Shown piece by piece: positions 7,095-15,382 of a DNA stretch of 64,000 nt. The stretch's first letter is position 1, and every line of letters begins with the position of its first letter. The notes under the pieces are model-generated. The model was given only the letters and a program-made list of their open reading frames with translations. It was not told the origin of the DNA and did no database searches. Where the stretch lies: the NCBI GenBank assembly GCA_022827945.1, contig JAJEIT010000026.1:34191-98190 (forward strand). The letters are read 5' to 3'. The translations under genes and the position numbers were made by a program. The DNA is from Dehalococcoidia bacterium. GTDB taxonomy: Bacteria; Chloroflexota; Dehalococcoidia; Tepidiformales; Tepidiformaceae.

Positions 7095-9080
7095 GTGAAG
7101 CGATGGATGCTGGCCGTGCTCGTGGCAGCCGTCGCGCTCCCTCTCATGGCGCAGTCCCATTCCGGCGCGCAGTCGAACGGCGCCACTCCCTTCCGGATCG
7201 TGCTCTGGCAAGACGTCGATTCCCCAACCGACCTCTCCCTGAGCGTCCGCCCCGAGGACGGACTCTGGGGTGACCTCGGGACCGTCCCCGTCGAGCTCGC
7301 CCGTTTCAACGCCTCGCGAAGCTACCGGTACGGCGACCTCGTCGTGGCTGGCGTCGAGATACGTGTCTGGCAGCAGGCCTCCAACGTGCGACGGCACTTC
7401 ATCAGCGTTCGCCGCGAGGGCGGTGAGTGGGACGACGTCGGAACCGTCCCCGTCGCCCTGAACTTCCTCAGCGAAAGCGGCCGCTATCGCTTCGGCAGCC
7501 TCGCCCTCTCCCTGCCCGCGCCGGAACCCGACCGCGCCCTGCTGGTCGCCGTGGGAGCCGAGCACTCCTGCGCCCTCCAGGCCTCCGGCGCGATCGTCTG
7601 CTGGGGCGACAACGCCCGCGGCCAGACTGATGTCCCGCCCGGCCGCTACCGCTCCCTGAGCGCCGGCGAGTGGCACACCTGCGGCCTCACCTACTCCTCC
7701 GGGGTGGTCTGCTGGGGCGACGACTTCAGCGGCCAGACCGACGTTCCGCGGGGCCGCTTCCGGTCCCTGAGCGCCGGCCTCGCCCACACCTGCGCCGTTG
7801 CGCGTCTGGGTGGCGTGGTCTGCTGGGGGGCCAACGGCAACGGCCAGGGCGACCCACCCGCCGGGACCTTCCGCTCCCTGAGCGCCGGCGCCGGCCACAC
7901 CTGCGGGCTGCGGAACTCGGGACGCGTCGAGTGCTGGGGCGATAACGCCCGCGGCCAGTCCGACCCGCCCGCCCGCCGCTACCTCTCCATCGCCGCAGGG
8001 GCCGACCACAGCTGCGGCCTGCGCGAGTCCGGCCGGCTCGACTGCTGGGGCGAGGGCCACTGGGGCGGCGCGTCCCGGGGTCCGTACCGCTCCGTGTCCG
8101 CGAGCGGCGCCGCCACCTGTGCGCTCGGCCAGTCCGGCGAGGTCCTGTGCCGCGGCAGCATCCCCGATCCCCCGGCGGGCGCCTACCGCTCCATCAGCGC
8201 CGGACCCGCCCACGCCTGCGCCGTCGACGAGTCCGCCGCTGTCGTCTGCTGGGGGAGCCGCTCCGACTCCGGCGCTGCGGAAGCGCCCGCCGGGACCTAC
8301 GCCTCGGTCAGCGCCGGTGATGTGCACACCTGCGCCCGCACAGCGTCGGGAGAGGTGGCCTGCTGGGGCAGCGACGAGAACGGGCGAACCAGCGCCCCCT
8401 CGGGGACCTACCGCTCGCTCAGCTCGGGCGCGTGGCACAACTGCGCCGTAAACGGTGAAGGCGAAGTCGCGTGCTGGGGCGCCGGCATCGACGGCAGCAC
8501 CGAAGCGCCATCCCGGAGCTACCGGACGGTCAGCGTCGGCTTTGCCCACAGCTGCGGCCTGCGCGACTCGCGGGCGATCGACTGCTGGGGCCTGAACCAG
8601 TTCGGCCAGGCCGATGCGCCGTCGGGACGCTACCGCTTCGTCAGCGCCGGCAACGCCCACACCTGCGCCGTCAGGACCTCGGGCGCGCTCGTCTGCTGGG
8701 GAGGCGCCTGGCACGGCCAGCTCGATGCCCCCTCCGGGAGCTACCGCGCCGTCAGCGCCGGCGGCGACTTCGCCTGCGCCCTGGGCGCAGACCGCGAGCT
8801 CGCCTGCTGGGGCGCCAACGACTACGGCAAGGCTGAGCCGCCCGAGGGGCGCTTCCTCTGGGTGGGGACCGGGCAGCACCACGCCTGCGCCGTCAGCGAA
8901 GACGGCGAGATGCGCTGCTGGGGCCAGAACAACCACGGCCAGACCGACGCCCCCGAGGGTCGCTTCCGCTCGGTGGACGCGGGCGCCATCCACACCTGCG
9001 CCATCCGCGACACGGGCGAGGCTGTCTGCTGGGGCCACGAGCTCCACGCCCGCGCCCGCCCCCCCGCCGAACTGCAGTAG
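7095..9080 (+). CDS. Secreted RCC1/BLIP-II-like 14-unit repeat protein, copy 1
   Basis: A 661-residue protein from a GTG start. Residues 1-25 form a signal peptide (VKRWMLAVLVAAVALPLMA). Residues about 33-140 hold two tandem copies of a ~54-residue module (RVWQ…SVRPEGG.W.DLGT…YRYGDL) that I do not recognise as a named domain. Residues about 150-661 hold fourteen units of ~37 residues with consensus HTCALRxSGxVxCWGxNxxGQxD then PxGxYRSVSAG. Each unit has two Cys (HTC and CWG; one unit reads CRG), so blades are probably disulfide-pinned outside the cell. Fourteen units would make two seven-bladed RCC1/BLIP-II propellers. It probably binds a ligand or protein; no catalytic motif is seen. Confidence 0.88.
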   Translation: MKRWMLAVLVAAVALPLMAQSHSGAQSNGATPFRIVLWQDVDSPTDLSLSVRPEDGLWGDLGTVPVELARFNASRSYRYGDLVVAGVEIRVWQQASNVRRHFISVRREGGEWDDVGTVPVALNFLSESGRYRFGSLALSLPAPEPDRALLVAVGAEHSCALQASGAIVCWGDNARGQTDVPPGRYRSLSAGEWHTCGLTYSSGVVCWGDDFSGQTDVPRGRFRSLSAGLAHTCAVARLGGVVCWGANGNGQGDPPAGTFRSLSAGAGHTCGLRNSGRVECWGDNARGQSDPPARRYLSIAAGADHSCGLRESGRLDCWGEGHWGGASRGPYRSVSASGAATCALGQSGEVLCRGSIPDPPAGAYRSISAGPAHACAVDESAAVVCWGSRSDSGAAEAPAGTYASVSAGDVHTCARTASGEVACWGSDENGRTSAPSGTYRSLSSGAWHNCAVNGEGEVACWGAGIDGSTEAPSRSYRTVSVGFAHSCGLRDSRAIDCWGLNQFGQADAPSGRYRFVSAGNAHTCAVRTSGALVCWGGAWHGQLDAPSGSYRAVSAGGDFACALGADRELACWGANDYGKAEPPEGRFLWVGTGQHHACAVSEDGEMRCWGQNNHGQTDAPEGRFRSVDAGAIHTCAIRDTGEAVCWGHELHARARPPAELQ

Positions 9081-9174
9081 CAGCCCGGGCGTCGGGTAGT
9101 CCGGCCGTGTTCCTGATACCGTGCGGTCCCGTCCCCGAACCGAACCGGCCGGGGCGCTGGGGGAGGAGCAACCG

Positions 9175-11232
9175 GTGAAGAGGTGGGCCCTCGTTCCCCT
9201 GCTGCTCGTGCTTGCCCTCTCCTCCGCGGCGCTTGCGACGGCCGGCGCGCAGTCAGGCCCCACGACCAGGGTCGAGATTCGCGTCTGGCAGCTTGTGGGC
9301 AGCGACACCACGCTCGCGGTCAGCGTCCGGCCCGAGGGTCGCGCCTGGGCCGACCTGGGCACGATTCCGCTCGACATGAGCGGTCTGACGTCGGATGGCT
9401 TCTGGCGCTACGGCGATGTCGCGACGGCGGGCGTCGAGGTGCGCGTCTGGCAGCGCTCGACCAGCTACCGGAACCTCTGGATCAGCGCCCGCCCCGAGGG
9501 CGGCTCGTGGGCCGATCTCGGCACGACTGCCCTGCATATGGCGGGACAGACCAGGGATGGGCGCTGGCGCTACGGGGACATCACCCTGGCTGTGTCGGCC
9601 CCGACGACGGCACCAACCCCGACCGAGAGCAGGGACGGCGACAGGGTCGTCACGATCAGCGGAAGCCAGACCCACACCTGTGCGCTGTGGGAATCGGGCC
9701 GTCTCGTCTGCTGGGGACTGGAGGTGGACGCCGCACGGGTGCCGGAGGGGACGTACGTCTCCGTTGGCGTCGCCCACGGCCACACCTGCGCCGTCCGCGC
9801 GTCCGGAGAGCTGACCTGCTGGGGCCTCAATGTGGCGACTGTCACGAGTGTGCCGGCGGGGAACTACCGCTTCGTGAGCGTCGGGTTCTATTCCGCCTGT
9901 GCTATTCGCGACTCCGGCTCGATCGTCTGCTGGGGGCAGGAGCTTCCCGACGTCGACATGGAGGCGCCGGAAGGGATCTACACCTCGGTCACGGTCGGCT
10001 TCGCCCACGCCTGTGCGCAGCGAGAGTCCGGCGAGATCGTGTGCTGGGGCTGGAATGACTCTGGCCAGACGGATGCCCCCGAAGGCGCGTTCCGCTCCGT
10101 CAGCAGTGGCGAACAGCACACGTGCGCCCTTGGGGACAGGGGCAGGGTGACTTGCTGGGGGAACAACGAGTACGGCCAGGCGGATGTGCCCGCGGGGAGA
10201 TTCCGTGCGGTGAGCGCCGGACGCTACCACACCTGCGGGCTCGGAGAGTTGGGCACGGTGGTCTGCTGGGGAGGACCCCAGCGCCGCGCCACCGAAGCCC
10301 CCGAGGGGAAGTTCCGCTTTGTCAGCGCCAGCAACACCTACAGCTTCTCCTGCGGCGAACGCGAACAGGGTGGCCTGCAGTGCTGGGGCGGCGCCCCCAC
10401 CAACTACGGTCAGGGCAACGTTCCGGAGGGCGCCTATCAGGATTTCGACACGGGAACATGGTATGTCTGCGCCGTCCGCTCCTCCGGCACGCTTGCCTGC
10501 TGGGGATTCGGCGACTCAAGGGAGACCAGCCCGCCGTCCGGTACCTACACCTCCGTGAGCGCAGGGGGTGACCACGCCTGCGCCGTCCGTCCCTCGGGAG
10601 AAGTCGCCTGCTGGGGGGAGAGCATTTGGGAGTCCGAGAACAGGGGCCAGACCGATGTCCCGGAGGGCCGCTACCGCGCCGTCAGTGCCGGCTACCGTCA
10701 CACCTGCGGCCTCCGCACGTCCGGGGAGGTCGTCTGCTGGGGTAGCAACGACCAGGGCCAGCTCGACGCGCCTTCGGGGCAATTCATCTCGGTGAAGGCC
10801 GGGCTCCATCGCTCCTGTGCCGTGCGGGAATCCGGAGAGACCCTCTGCTGGGGTGGTGGAGGAGGGTTCGGGGGTGTCCCCACGATCGCCGGGCGGTACA
10901 CCAGCGTGGCTGTTTCCGGGTTCGTCTGCGCCGTCCATCAATCGGGCGAGGTGGACTGCTGGTCAGGACCAGGAGATTCCTTCGCCGATGTGCCGGCCGG
11001 CCTCTACCGCTCGGTGAGCGCCGGCAATAGTCACGCATGTGCGGTCCGGCGATCGGGCGAGGTCGTGTGCTGGGGGAACAACACCTACGGGCAGCTGGAT
11101 GTCGTGCCCGGACGCTACACGTCCGTCAGCGCCGGCTGGACGCAGACCTGCGCCCTGCGCGAGTCGGGCGAGCTCGTCTGTTGGGGCACGAAGCCGCACA
11201 TCGTTGCCAGGGTCCCGGCCGAACTCCAGTAA
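9175..11232 (+). CDS. Secreted RCC1/BLIP-II-like 14-unit repeat protein, copy 2
   Basis: A 685-residue paralogue of the preceding gene with the same layout: signal peptide (residues 1-25, ending ATAGAQS), two tandem RVWQ…RPEGG…LGT…YGD modules (about 32-140), a short Thr/Pro linker (142-151), and fourteen HTC…CWG units to the end. The final residues (RVPAELQ) match the last residues of copy 1 (RPPAELQ). The GTG at 9175 is chosen because GGAGGAG lies seven bases upstream and the signal peptide starts there; an in-frame upstream ATG at 9121 adds an unlikely 18 residues. One unit (residues about 575-600) carries CWS instead of CWG. Confidence 0.88.
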   Translation: MKRWALVPLLLVLALSSAALATAGAQSGPTTRVEIRVWQLVGSDTTLAVSVRPEGRAWADLGTIPLDMSGLTSDGFWRYGDVATAGVEVRVWQRSTSYRNLWISARPEGGSWADLGTTALHMAGQTRDGRWRYGDITLAVSAPTTAPTPTESRDGDRVVTISGSQTHTCALWESGRLVCWGLEVDAARVPEGTYVSVGVAHGHTCAVRASGELTCWGLNVATVTSVPAGNYRFVSVGFYSACAIRDSGSIVCWGQELPDVDMEAPEGIYTSVTVGFAHACAQRESGEIVCWGWNDSGQTDAPEGAFRSVSSGEQHTCALGDRGRVTCWGNNEYGQADVPAGRFRAVSAGRYHTCGLGELGTVVCWGGPQRRATEAPEGKFRFVSASNTYSFSCGEREQGGLQCWGGAPTNYGQGNVPEGAYQDFDTGTWYVCAVRSSGTLACWGFGDSRETSPPSGTYTSVSAGGDHACAVRPSGEVACWGESIWESENRGQTDVPEGRYRAVSAGYRHTCGLRTSGEVVCWGSNDQGQLDAPSGQFISVKAGLHRSCAVRESGETLCWGGGGGFGGVPTIAGRYTSVAVSGFVCAVHQSGEVDCWSGPGDSFADVPAGLYRSVSAGNSHACAVRRSGEVVCWGNNTYGQLDVVPGRYTSVSAGWTQTCALRESGELVCWGTKPHIVARVPAELQ

Positions 11233-11257
11233 TTTCACCGGCGCCCCGCCGTTATTC

Positions 11258-11287
11258 TTGAGGACGCCTCGGGACGCCTGCTATCCT
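11258..11287 (+). promoter_or_regulatory. Sigma-70-like promoter of purH
   Basis: TTGAGG at 11258-11263 and TATCCT at 11282-11287 are separated by 18 bp. The predicted transcription start, about seven bases further on, falls at the first base of the ZTP riboswitch, which supports the assignment. Confidence 0.6.
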
Positions 11288-11293
11288 CACTGG

Positions 11294-11395
11294 ACTCGGG
11301 TGACTGGCGAATACGCGGAGTACCGCGGGGGAGCTCGAGTAGTTTCAAGCATGGCCGCTCGCCTGGGCCGGTCCGTTCGTTCGGACGGGCCTTTT
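11294..11395 (+). promoter_or_regulatory. ZTP (pfl) riboswitch with terminator hairpin upstream of purH
   Basis: The leader carries the pfl/ZTP hallmarks in order: ACTCG at 11294-11298 pairing with CGAGT at 11336-11340 (P1); the GGGTGACTGGCGAA core; a P2 hairpin CGCGG/CCGCG at 11314-11318/11323-11327; GGGGGAGC; then the downstream CCGCTCGCCTGGGC pseudoknot domain at 11356-11368. A ten-base hairpin with one mismatch follows (11366-11375 with 11382-11391) plus TTTTG. ZTP riboswitches sense the 10-formyl-THF stress signal ZTP/AICAR and turn on one-carbon and purine genes, commonly by preventing termination. Position directly before purH fits exactly. Confidence 0.92.
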
Positions 11396-11428
11396 GCTTC
11401 TCCGGGAGAGAAGCAACGGAGGTGAGCC

Positions 11429-12994
11429 GTGCGTGCTCTGCTAGGCGTTTACGACAAGACCGGGATCGAGGATTTCGCCCGCGGGCTCCACGCCCTCGGC
11501 TGGGAGCTCGTCTCGACCGGCGGCACGAAGCGGGCCGTCGAGGCGGCCGGTGTCCCGGTCACCGGCATCGAGCAGGTCACTGGCTTTCCCGAGATGCTCG
11601 ACGGCCGCGTCAAGACCCTCCACCCGGCCGTCCACGCCGGCATCCTCGCCCGCCGCGACCTGCCCGAGCACAACGCTGCCCTCGGCGAGCATGGCTTCGG
11701 GACCATCGACCTCGTCGCCTGCAACCTCTACCCCTTCCGCGCGGTCGTCACCCGGGAGGGTGGCGCTTCTCTCGCCGAGGGCATCGAGAACATCGACATC
11801 GGCGGCCCCACCATGCTGCGCGCCGCCGCCAAGAACCACGCCGACGTCATCGTCCTCGCCGACCCCGACGACTACGCCGGCACGCTCGAAGCGCTCGCCG
11901 CGGGCGGCCTCGACGCCGATGCCCGCCGCCGGCTCGCCTGGAAGGCGTTCCAGCACGTCGCCAGCTACGACAGCGCCGTCGCTGAGTGGCTCTGGGACGG
12001 CGACGAGTCCCCGCCCGAGCTGAGCGTTCCCCTCGAGCGCGTCGCGGGGCTGCGCTACGGAGAGAACCCGCACCAGGGCGCCGCCTTCTACCGGGACGGC
12101 TCGCTCGGCGAGGACGCCCTCGGCGGCATCGCCACCGCCGTGCAGCACCACGGCAAGGAGCTCTCCTACAACAACTACCTCGACGCCGACGCCGCCTGGA
12201 ACGCCGTCAACGACTTCCCCGAGCCCGCCTGCGTCATCGTGAAGCACACGAACCCCTGCGGGGCCGCCACCCGCGACGACCTTCGCGAGGCCTACCGCCT
12301 CGCCGTTGTCGCCGACCCGGTGAGCGCCTTCGGCGGCATCGTCGCCTTCAACCGCCCCCTCGACGAGGACCTCGCCCGCGAGCTGCGCGAGTACCGCAAC
12401 CCCACCGACGGCTCGACGCGCATGTTCTACGAGATCGTCATCGCCCCTGAGTACACGGAGGAGGGTCTGCGCGTGCTCAAGGGCAAGTCGAAGGATCTGC
12501 GCATCCTCGAAGCGGATCCCCGCTCACGCGGCGGCCGTTCGCTGCGGCAGGTGGGCGGCGGCTGGCTCCTCCAGGACGCCGACGAGATCGCCCCCGAGGA
12601 GATCGACTACCAGGTCGTCTCGAAGACGCAGCCCACGGAGCAGCAGCTCGCCGACCTGCGCTTCGCCTGGCGATGCGTGAAGCACGTCAAGAGCAACGCC
12701 ATCACGCTCGCGAAGGACGGCCGGCTGCTCGGCATGGGCAGCGGCCAGCCGAACCGGGTCAAGAGCGTCGAGATCGCGATGGAGAAGGCCGGCGACGAGC
12801 TGCGGGGCGCGGCCCTCGCCAGCGACGCCTTCTTCCCCTTCTCGTGGAACGACGCCGTCGAGCGCGCCTGCCAGGCGGGCGTCGCCGCCATCGCCCACCC
12901 CGGCGGCAGCCTCCGCGACCAGGACTGCATCGACTGCTGCGACAAGTACGGCGTCGCCCTCGTCTTCACGGGCACGCGCCACTTCCGGCACTAG
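11429..12994 (+). CDS. purH: Bifunctional AICAR transformylase/IMP cyclohydrolase PurH
   Basis: A 521-residue enzyme that catalyses the last two steps of purine synthesis: formylation of AICAR with 10-formyl-THF, then ring closure to IMP. The N-terminal IMP cyclohydrolase half contains STGGTKR, DGRVKTLHP and NIDIGGPTMLRAAAKN. The transformylase half has RYGENPHQ, the ELSYNN segment, KHTNPCG with its catalytic Lys-His, and SDAFFPF near the C-terminus. It starts at GTG, six bases after GGAGGT. It stands alone after its ZTP riboswitch, so it is probably expressed when folate one-carbon units or purines run low. Confidence 0.97.
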   Translation: MRALLGVYDKTGIEDFARGLHALGWELVSTGGTKRAVEAAGVPVTGIEQVTGFPEMLDGRVKTLHPAVHAGILARRDLPEHNAALGEHGFGTIDLVACNLYPFRAVVTREGGASLAEGIENIDIGGPTMLRAAAKNHADVIVLADPDDYAGTLEALAAGGLDADARRRLAWKAFQHVASYDSAVAEWLWDGDESPPELSVPLERVAGLRYGENPHQGAAFYRDGSLGEDALGGIATAVQHHGKELSYNNYLDADAAWNAVNDFPEPACVIVKHTNPCGAATRDDLREAYRLAVVADPVSAFGGIVAFNRPLDEDLARELREYRNPTDGSTRMFYEIVIAPEYTEEGLRVLKGKSKDLRILEADPRSRGGRSLRQVGGGWLLQDADEIAPEEIDYQVVSKTQPTEQQLADLRFAWRCVKHVKSNAITLAKDGRLLGMGSGQPNRVKSVEIAMEKAGDELRGAALASDAFFPFSWNDAVERACQAGVAAIAHPGGSLRDQDCIDCCDKYGVALVFTGTRHFRH

Positions 12995-13013
12995 GGTTGG
13001 TGACCGCCGGCTG

Positions 13014-13057
13014 GTGACTGGTCCGCCCCTCCCCTGGGTGGGGTGGACACCAGTCAC
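13014..13057 (+). terminator. Long hairpin downstream of purH
   Basis: GTGACTGGT at 13014-13022 pairs perfectly with ACCAGTCAC at 13049-13057; a two-base bulge and CC/GG and CCCC/GGGG pairs extend the stem inward. There is no clear T-run, so it may be a Rho-assisted terminator, a 3' stabiliser, or a stem-loop repeat. It separates purH from the convergent tRNA-Ser gene. Confidence 0.5.
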
Positions 13058-13084
13058 TATCCACTACTCACTACCCACTAGCAC

Positions 13085-13174
13085 TGGCGGAGAGGGTGGG
13101 ATTCGAACCCACGAGGGGCTTGCACCCCTACACGATTTCCAGTCGTGCCTGTTCAGCCACTCCAGCACCTCTCC
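13085..13174 (-). tRNA. tRNA-Ser (anticodon GGA)
   Basis: The minus strand folds into a 90-nt class II tRNA. The acceptor stem GGAGAGG/CCTCTCC is perfect, the discriminator is G and the CCA end is encoded. The anticodon loop reads ACTGGAAAT giving GGA (serine UCC/UCU), with anticodon stem CACGA/TCGTG. A long variable arm AGGGGTGCAAGCCCCT and the T-loop GGGTTCGAATCCC are present. Confidence 0.97.
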
Positions 13175-13225
13175 GCGAGGCGTCGGGCTAGCGTAGCAAG
13201 GGCGCGGGACTCGGGCTTGCCGCGG

Positions 13226-13426
13226 CTAGCGCTTGCGCTGCTCGCGACGTCCCTTCGTCAGCTCGCGATACCGCGCCCACAGTTCCTGTTCTTTCTCCTG
13301 GGCGCCCTCGCGTGCGATCTCGATGGCCTGCTCCGCTGCCTGGCGGAGCTCCTCCACCATCTCCTCGGGATTCGGTACGCCGCCGTCCCCGATGACGGGA
13401 TCGTCCGACGACCCGCCCGCGCTCAC
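13226..13426 (-). CDS. Hypothetical small coiled-coil protein
   Basis: A 66-residue charged protein. Its first 20 residues are Gly/Asp-rich and disordered, and residues about 20-60 form a likely amphipathic helix or coiled coil (EEMVEELRQAAEQAIEIARE) ending in a basic tail. Its ATG overlaps the stop of the membrane-protein gene upstream (ATGA), so it should be translationally coupled to it. No family is recognised. Confidence 0.65.
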   Translation of the reverse strand: MSAGGSSDDPVIGDGGVPNPEEMVEELRQAAEQAIEIAREGAQEKEQELWARYRELTKGRREQRKR

Positions 13427-13887
13427 GACCCGCCCCGGAAGCGTCCGCCCAGCGAGCCGAGCGAGTCCAGCCCGCGCCGGATGCCGCTCACGACCGAGTA
13501 GACGCGGATGATCGGCGTCACGGCGGATTCGCCCACGAACTCGGCCGTGCCCTTCACCTCGTCCACGAGGTCACGGGCCGAATCGAGCAGGGGAACCACG
13601 TTCTGGTTCACGGCGCGCCGCACCGAGAGGGCCACGCCGATGAGCACCGCCAGCAGGATGCAGGCGAGAACCCCGGCGATCGCCACGAGGACGCCGAGCG
13701 CCACCACGGCGATGTCGCGCCACTCGCTCCAGCTGTCGGGGGCCGACCACGTGCCCGGCTCGGCCTCGTTCGGGAAGATGTTCCCGCCGAAGTAGCCGTC
13801 CACGAGCACGGCCACCACGATGTAGACGACGACGATCAGCACCGCCGCCAGGACGACCGTCAGGAAGAAGCGCAGGACGCTGTTCAT
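13423..13887 (-). CDS. Hypothetical two-span membrane protein
   Basis: A 154-residue protein with an N-terminal membrane span (residues about 7-29, FLTVVLAAVLIVVVYIVVAVLV), a ~30-residue acidic and Trp-containing extracytoplasmic loop, and a second span (about 61-88, VVALGVLVAIAGVLACILLAVLIGVAL). The cytoplasmic tail is amphipathic (VVPLLDSARDLVDEVKGTAEFV) and resembles DUF948-type helices. It overlaps the next small coiled-coil gene by four bases, suggesting a membrane-anchored pair. Function is unknown. Confidence 0.78.
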   Translation of the reverse strand: MNSVLRFFLTVVLAAVLIVVVYIVVAVLVDGYFGGNIFPNEAEPGTWSAPDSWSEWRDIAVVALGVLVAIAGVLACILLAVLIGVALSVRRAVNQNVVPLLDSARDLVDEVKGTAEFVGESAVTPIIRVYSVVSGIRRGLDSLGSLGGRFRGGS

Positions 13888-13944
13888 GGGGGCAATGATA
13901 GAGCCATCCTTGCCATGGCGCGCCCGCGCTCCTCGCCGCGGGGC

Positions 13945-15297
13945 CTAGCCGGGGGCCAGCTCGAACAGGTCCAGCAGGTTCGAGATTGCCTCGAACGTGG
14001 TCGCCTGCCCCAGCAGCCGGTCCACGTAGTTCAGGTCGATCGCGCTCCCCAGCGGCACTCCCACCGCCTGCGCGAGCGCGTCCAGGTACTGCTGCGCCAC
14101 CGGCTCCACCGGAGCCGTCTCGTCCACGTCGTCCGCGTAGGTGGCGGCAATCGCGTCCACGAACGACCCGTACGCCACGCCGGAGTCCGGCAGCACCTCG
14201 CGGCCGTGCGGACTCGGCAGGATGCCGAGCGACTCCGGGATGGCGCGGCCGCTGTTCAGCATGGCCAGCGCCTCGATGTTGAAGTTCCGCGCCAGGGGCG
14301 AGGGGTCCCGCGCCAGCTCCGGCTGCGAGATCAGCAGGTGGACGTACAGGAAGACGTCGATGGCGCTCGCCACGACCTCCTCCGTCAGGCTGTCTTCCCG
14401 GTCGCAGTGGATCGCTTCGTGCGCGAGCAGGGGCATGAGCAGCTCGAAGGGCGCCGCCTCCAGGTCGGGCCGGATGGAGAGGATGCGCCGCCCCTCGTCG
14501 TCGTAGGTCACCCGCGCCACCAGGTCGAGGTCGCCCGGCGGCTCCTGGAATCCGATGAACGCCGCCGGGGCGCCCGTGCAGTTGTCCGGCCCGAGCAGGG
14601 AGCGCACGGCCGCGTCCGCGAAGGTTCCGGCAAGCGCCGCCAGGGCCGCGCGCAGCTTCGGCGCGGCCACCACCTCCGCGTCCATGCCGTCGTACAGGAA
14701 CAGGGCCGTCTCCCGAACCGCCGCCGACGCCTCGCGCTCGTCCAGGTGCTCCTCCAGGGCGTCGCGCACCGCCAGCGGGTCGCGATCGGCCGCGGTGGGC
14801 GACTCCGGAGGCCGTGGCTCCACCAGCGAGAGGTCGCCGAAGGCGAACACGCCCCCGGCCAGCACCACGCCCAGCTCCGTGAACTCGCTCGTGACCACGA
14901 CCGAGACCTCGTCCTCCGGGCCGGAGAGCGCCTCCGTCGAGACGTGCAGGGTCGAACCCGACACGATGAGCGCCCCCACCGTCAGCTCCACGACGCGCGA
15001 GCTGACCACCTCCACGCCCTCGACCGGCATCTCCGTGAGCGGGTGGCCGGTCAGCGGCGAGCCCTCCGGCGCGGTCAGCCGGAAGGCCGCGTTCAGGGCG
15101 CGCAGCTTGGTCGGCTCGACGGCGCGGTTGAAGCGGACCCGCACGACCGACCGGGCCAGCGGCAGGTCGTCCACGTACACGCGTTCCGCGCTTGCTTCGA
15201 GCGCGCGGATCGGCGCGGGAGGTGGCTCACCGCCTCCACACGACGCAGCCAGCGCCAGCACCAGCGCCGCGACAAGCCCTCCGAGGACGCGATGCAT
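13945..15297 (-). CDS. Lipoprotein with HExxH zincin-like motif
   Basis: A 450-residue protein with a signal peptide and lipobox (LAASC, Cys20) followed by a Gly/Pro-rich stretch, so it is probably an outer-leaflet lipoprotein. Residues about 40-150 look like an Ig-like Big_5-type domain (VRVRFNRAVEPTKLRALN). Around residue 300 it has LLAHEAIHCD, an HExxH zinc-protease-like motif (H-E-A-I-H), with EEVVASAIDVFLYV downstream that could supply a third acidic ligand. A surface metallopeptidase is the best guess, but no named family was recognised and activity is unproven. Confidence 0.8.
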   Translation of the reverse strand: MHRVLGGLVAALVLALAASCGGGEPPPAPIRALEASAERVYVDDLPLARSVVRVRFNRAVEPTKLRALNAAFRLTAPEGSPLTGHPLTEMPVEGVEVVSSRVVELTVGALIVSGSTLHVSTEALSGPEDEVSVVVTSEFTELGVVLAGGVFAFGDLSLVEPRPPESPTAADRDPLAVRDALEEHLDEREASAAVRETALFLYDGMDAEVVAAPKLRAALAALAGTFADAAVRSLLGPDNCTGAPAAFIGFQEPPGDLDLVARVTYDDEGRRILSIRPDLEAAPFELLMPLLAHEAIHCDREDSLTEEVVASAIDVFLYVHLLISQPELARDPSPLARNFNIEALAMLNSGRAIPESLGILPSPHGREVLPDSGVAYGSFVDAIAATYADDVDETAPVEPVAQQYLDALAQAVGVPLGSAIDLNYVDRLLGQATTFEAISNLLDLFELAPG

Positions 15298-15382
15298 GCC
15301 GAGAGCCTACCGTGCTCCGCCCTCCGGCGACGCCAGCGTTAACAACTCGCGCGGCGGGCGCCTTCTCCGCGATGATGGGCGC

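Noticed and set aside
5706..9377. A 1223-codon open frame on the minus strand opposite mnmA and the first RCC1-like gene
   Set aside because: It is an antisense shadow of high-GC and repetitive coding sequence; its composition is Gly/Ala/Asp-rich without domains, and the plus strand has well supported genes.
7540..11230. Possible CRISPR-like or tandem DNA repeat array
   Set aside because: The periodic ~115-bp similarity is fully explained by the coding repeats of the two RCC1-like proteins; there are no conserved short repeats with unique spacers.
14555..15382. N-terminal extension of the DUF402 gene (an ORF starting at 14555)
   Set aside because: It overlaps the well supported lipoprotein gene on the other strand and has no homology-like features; the GTG at 15383 fits the domain.
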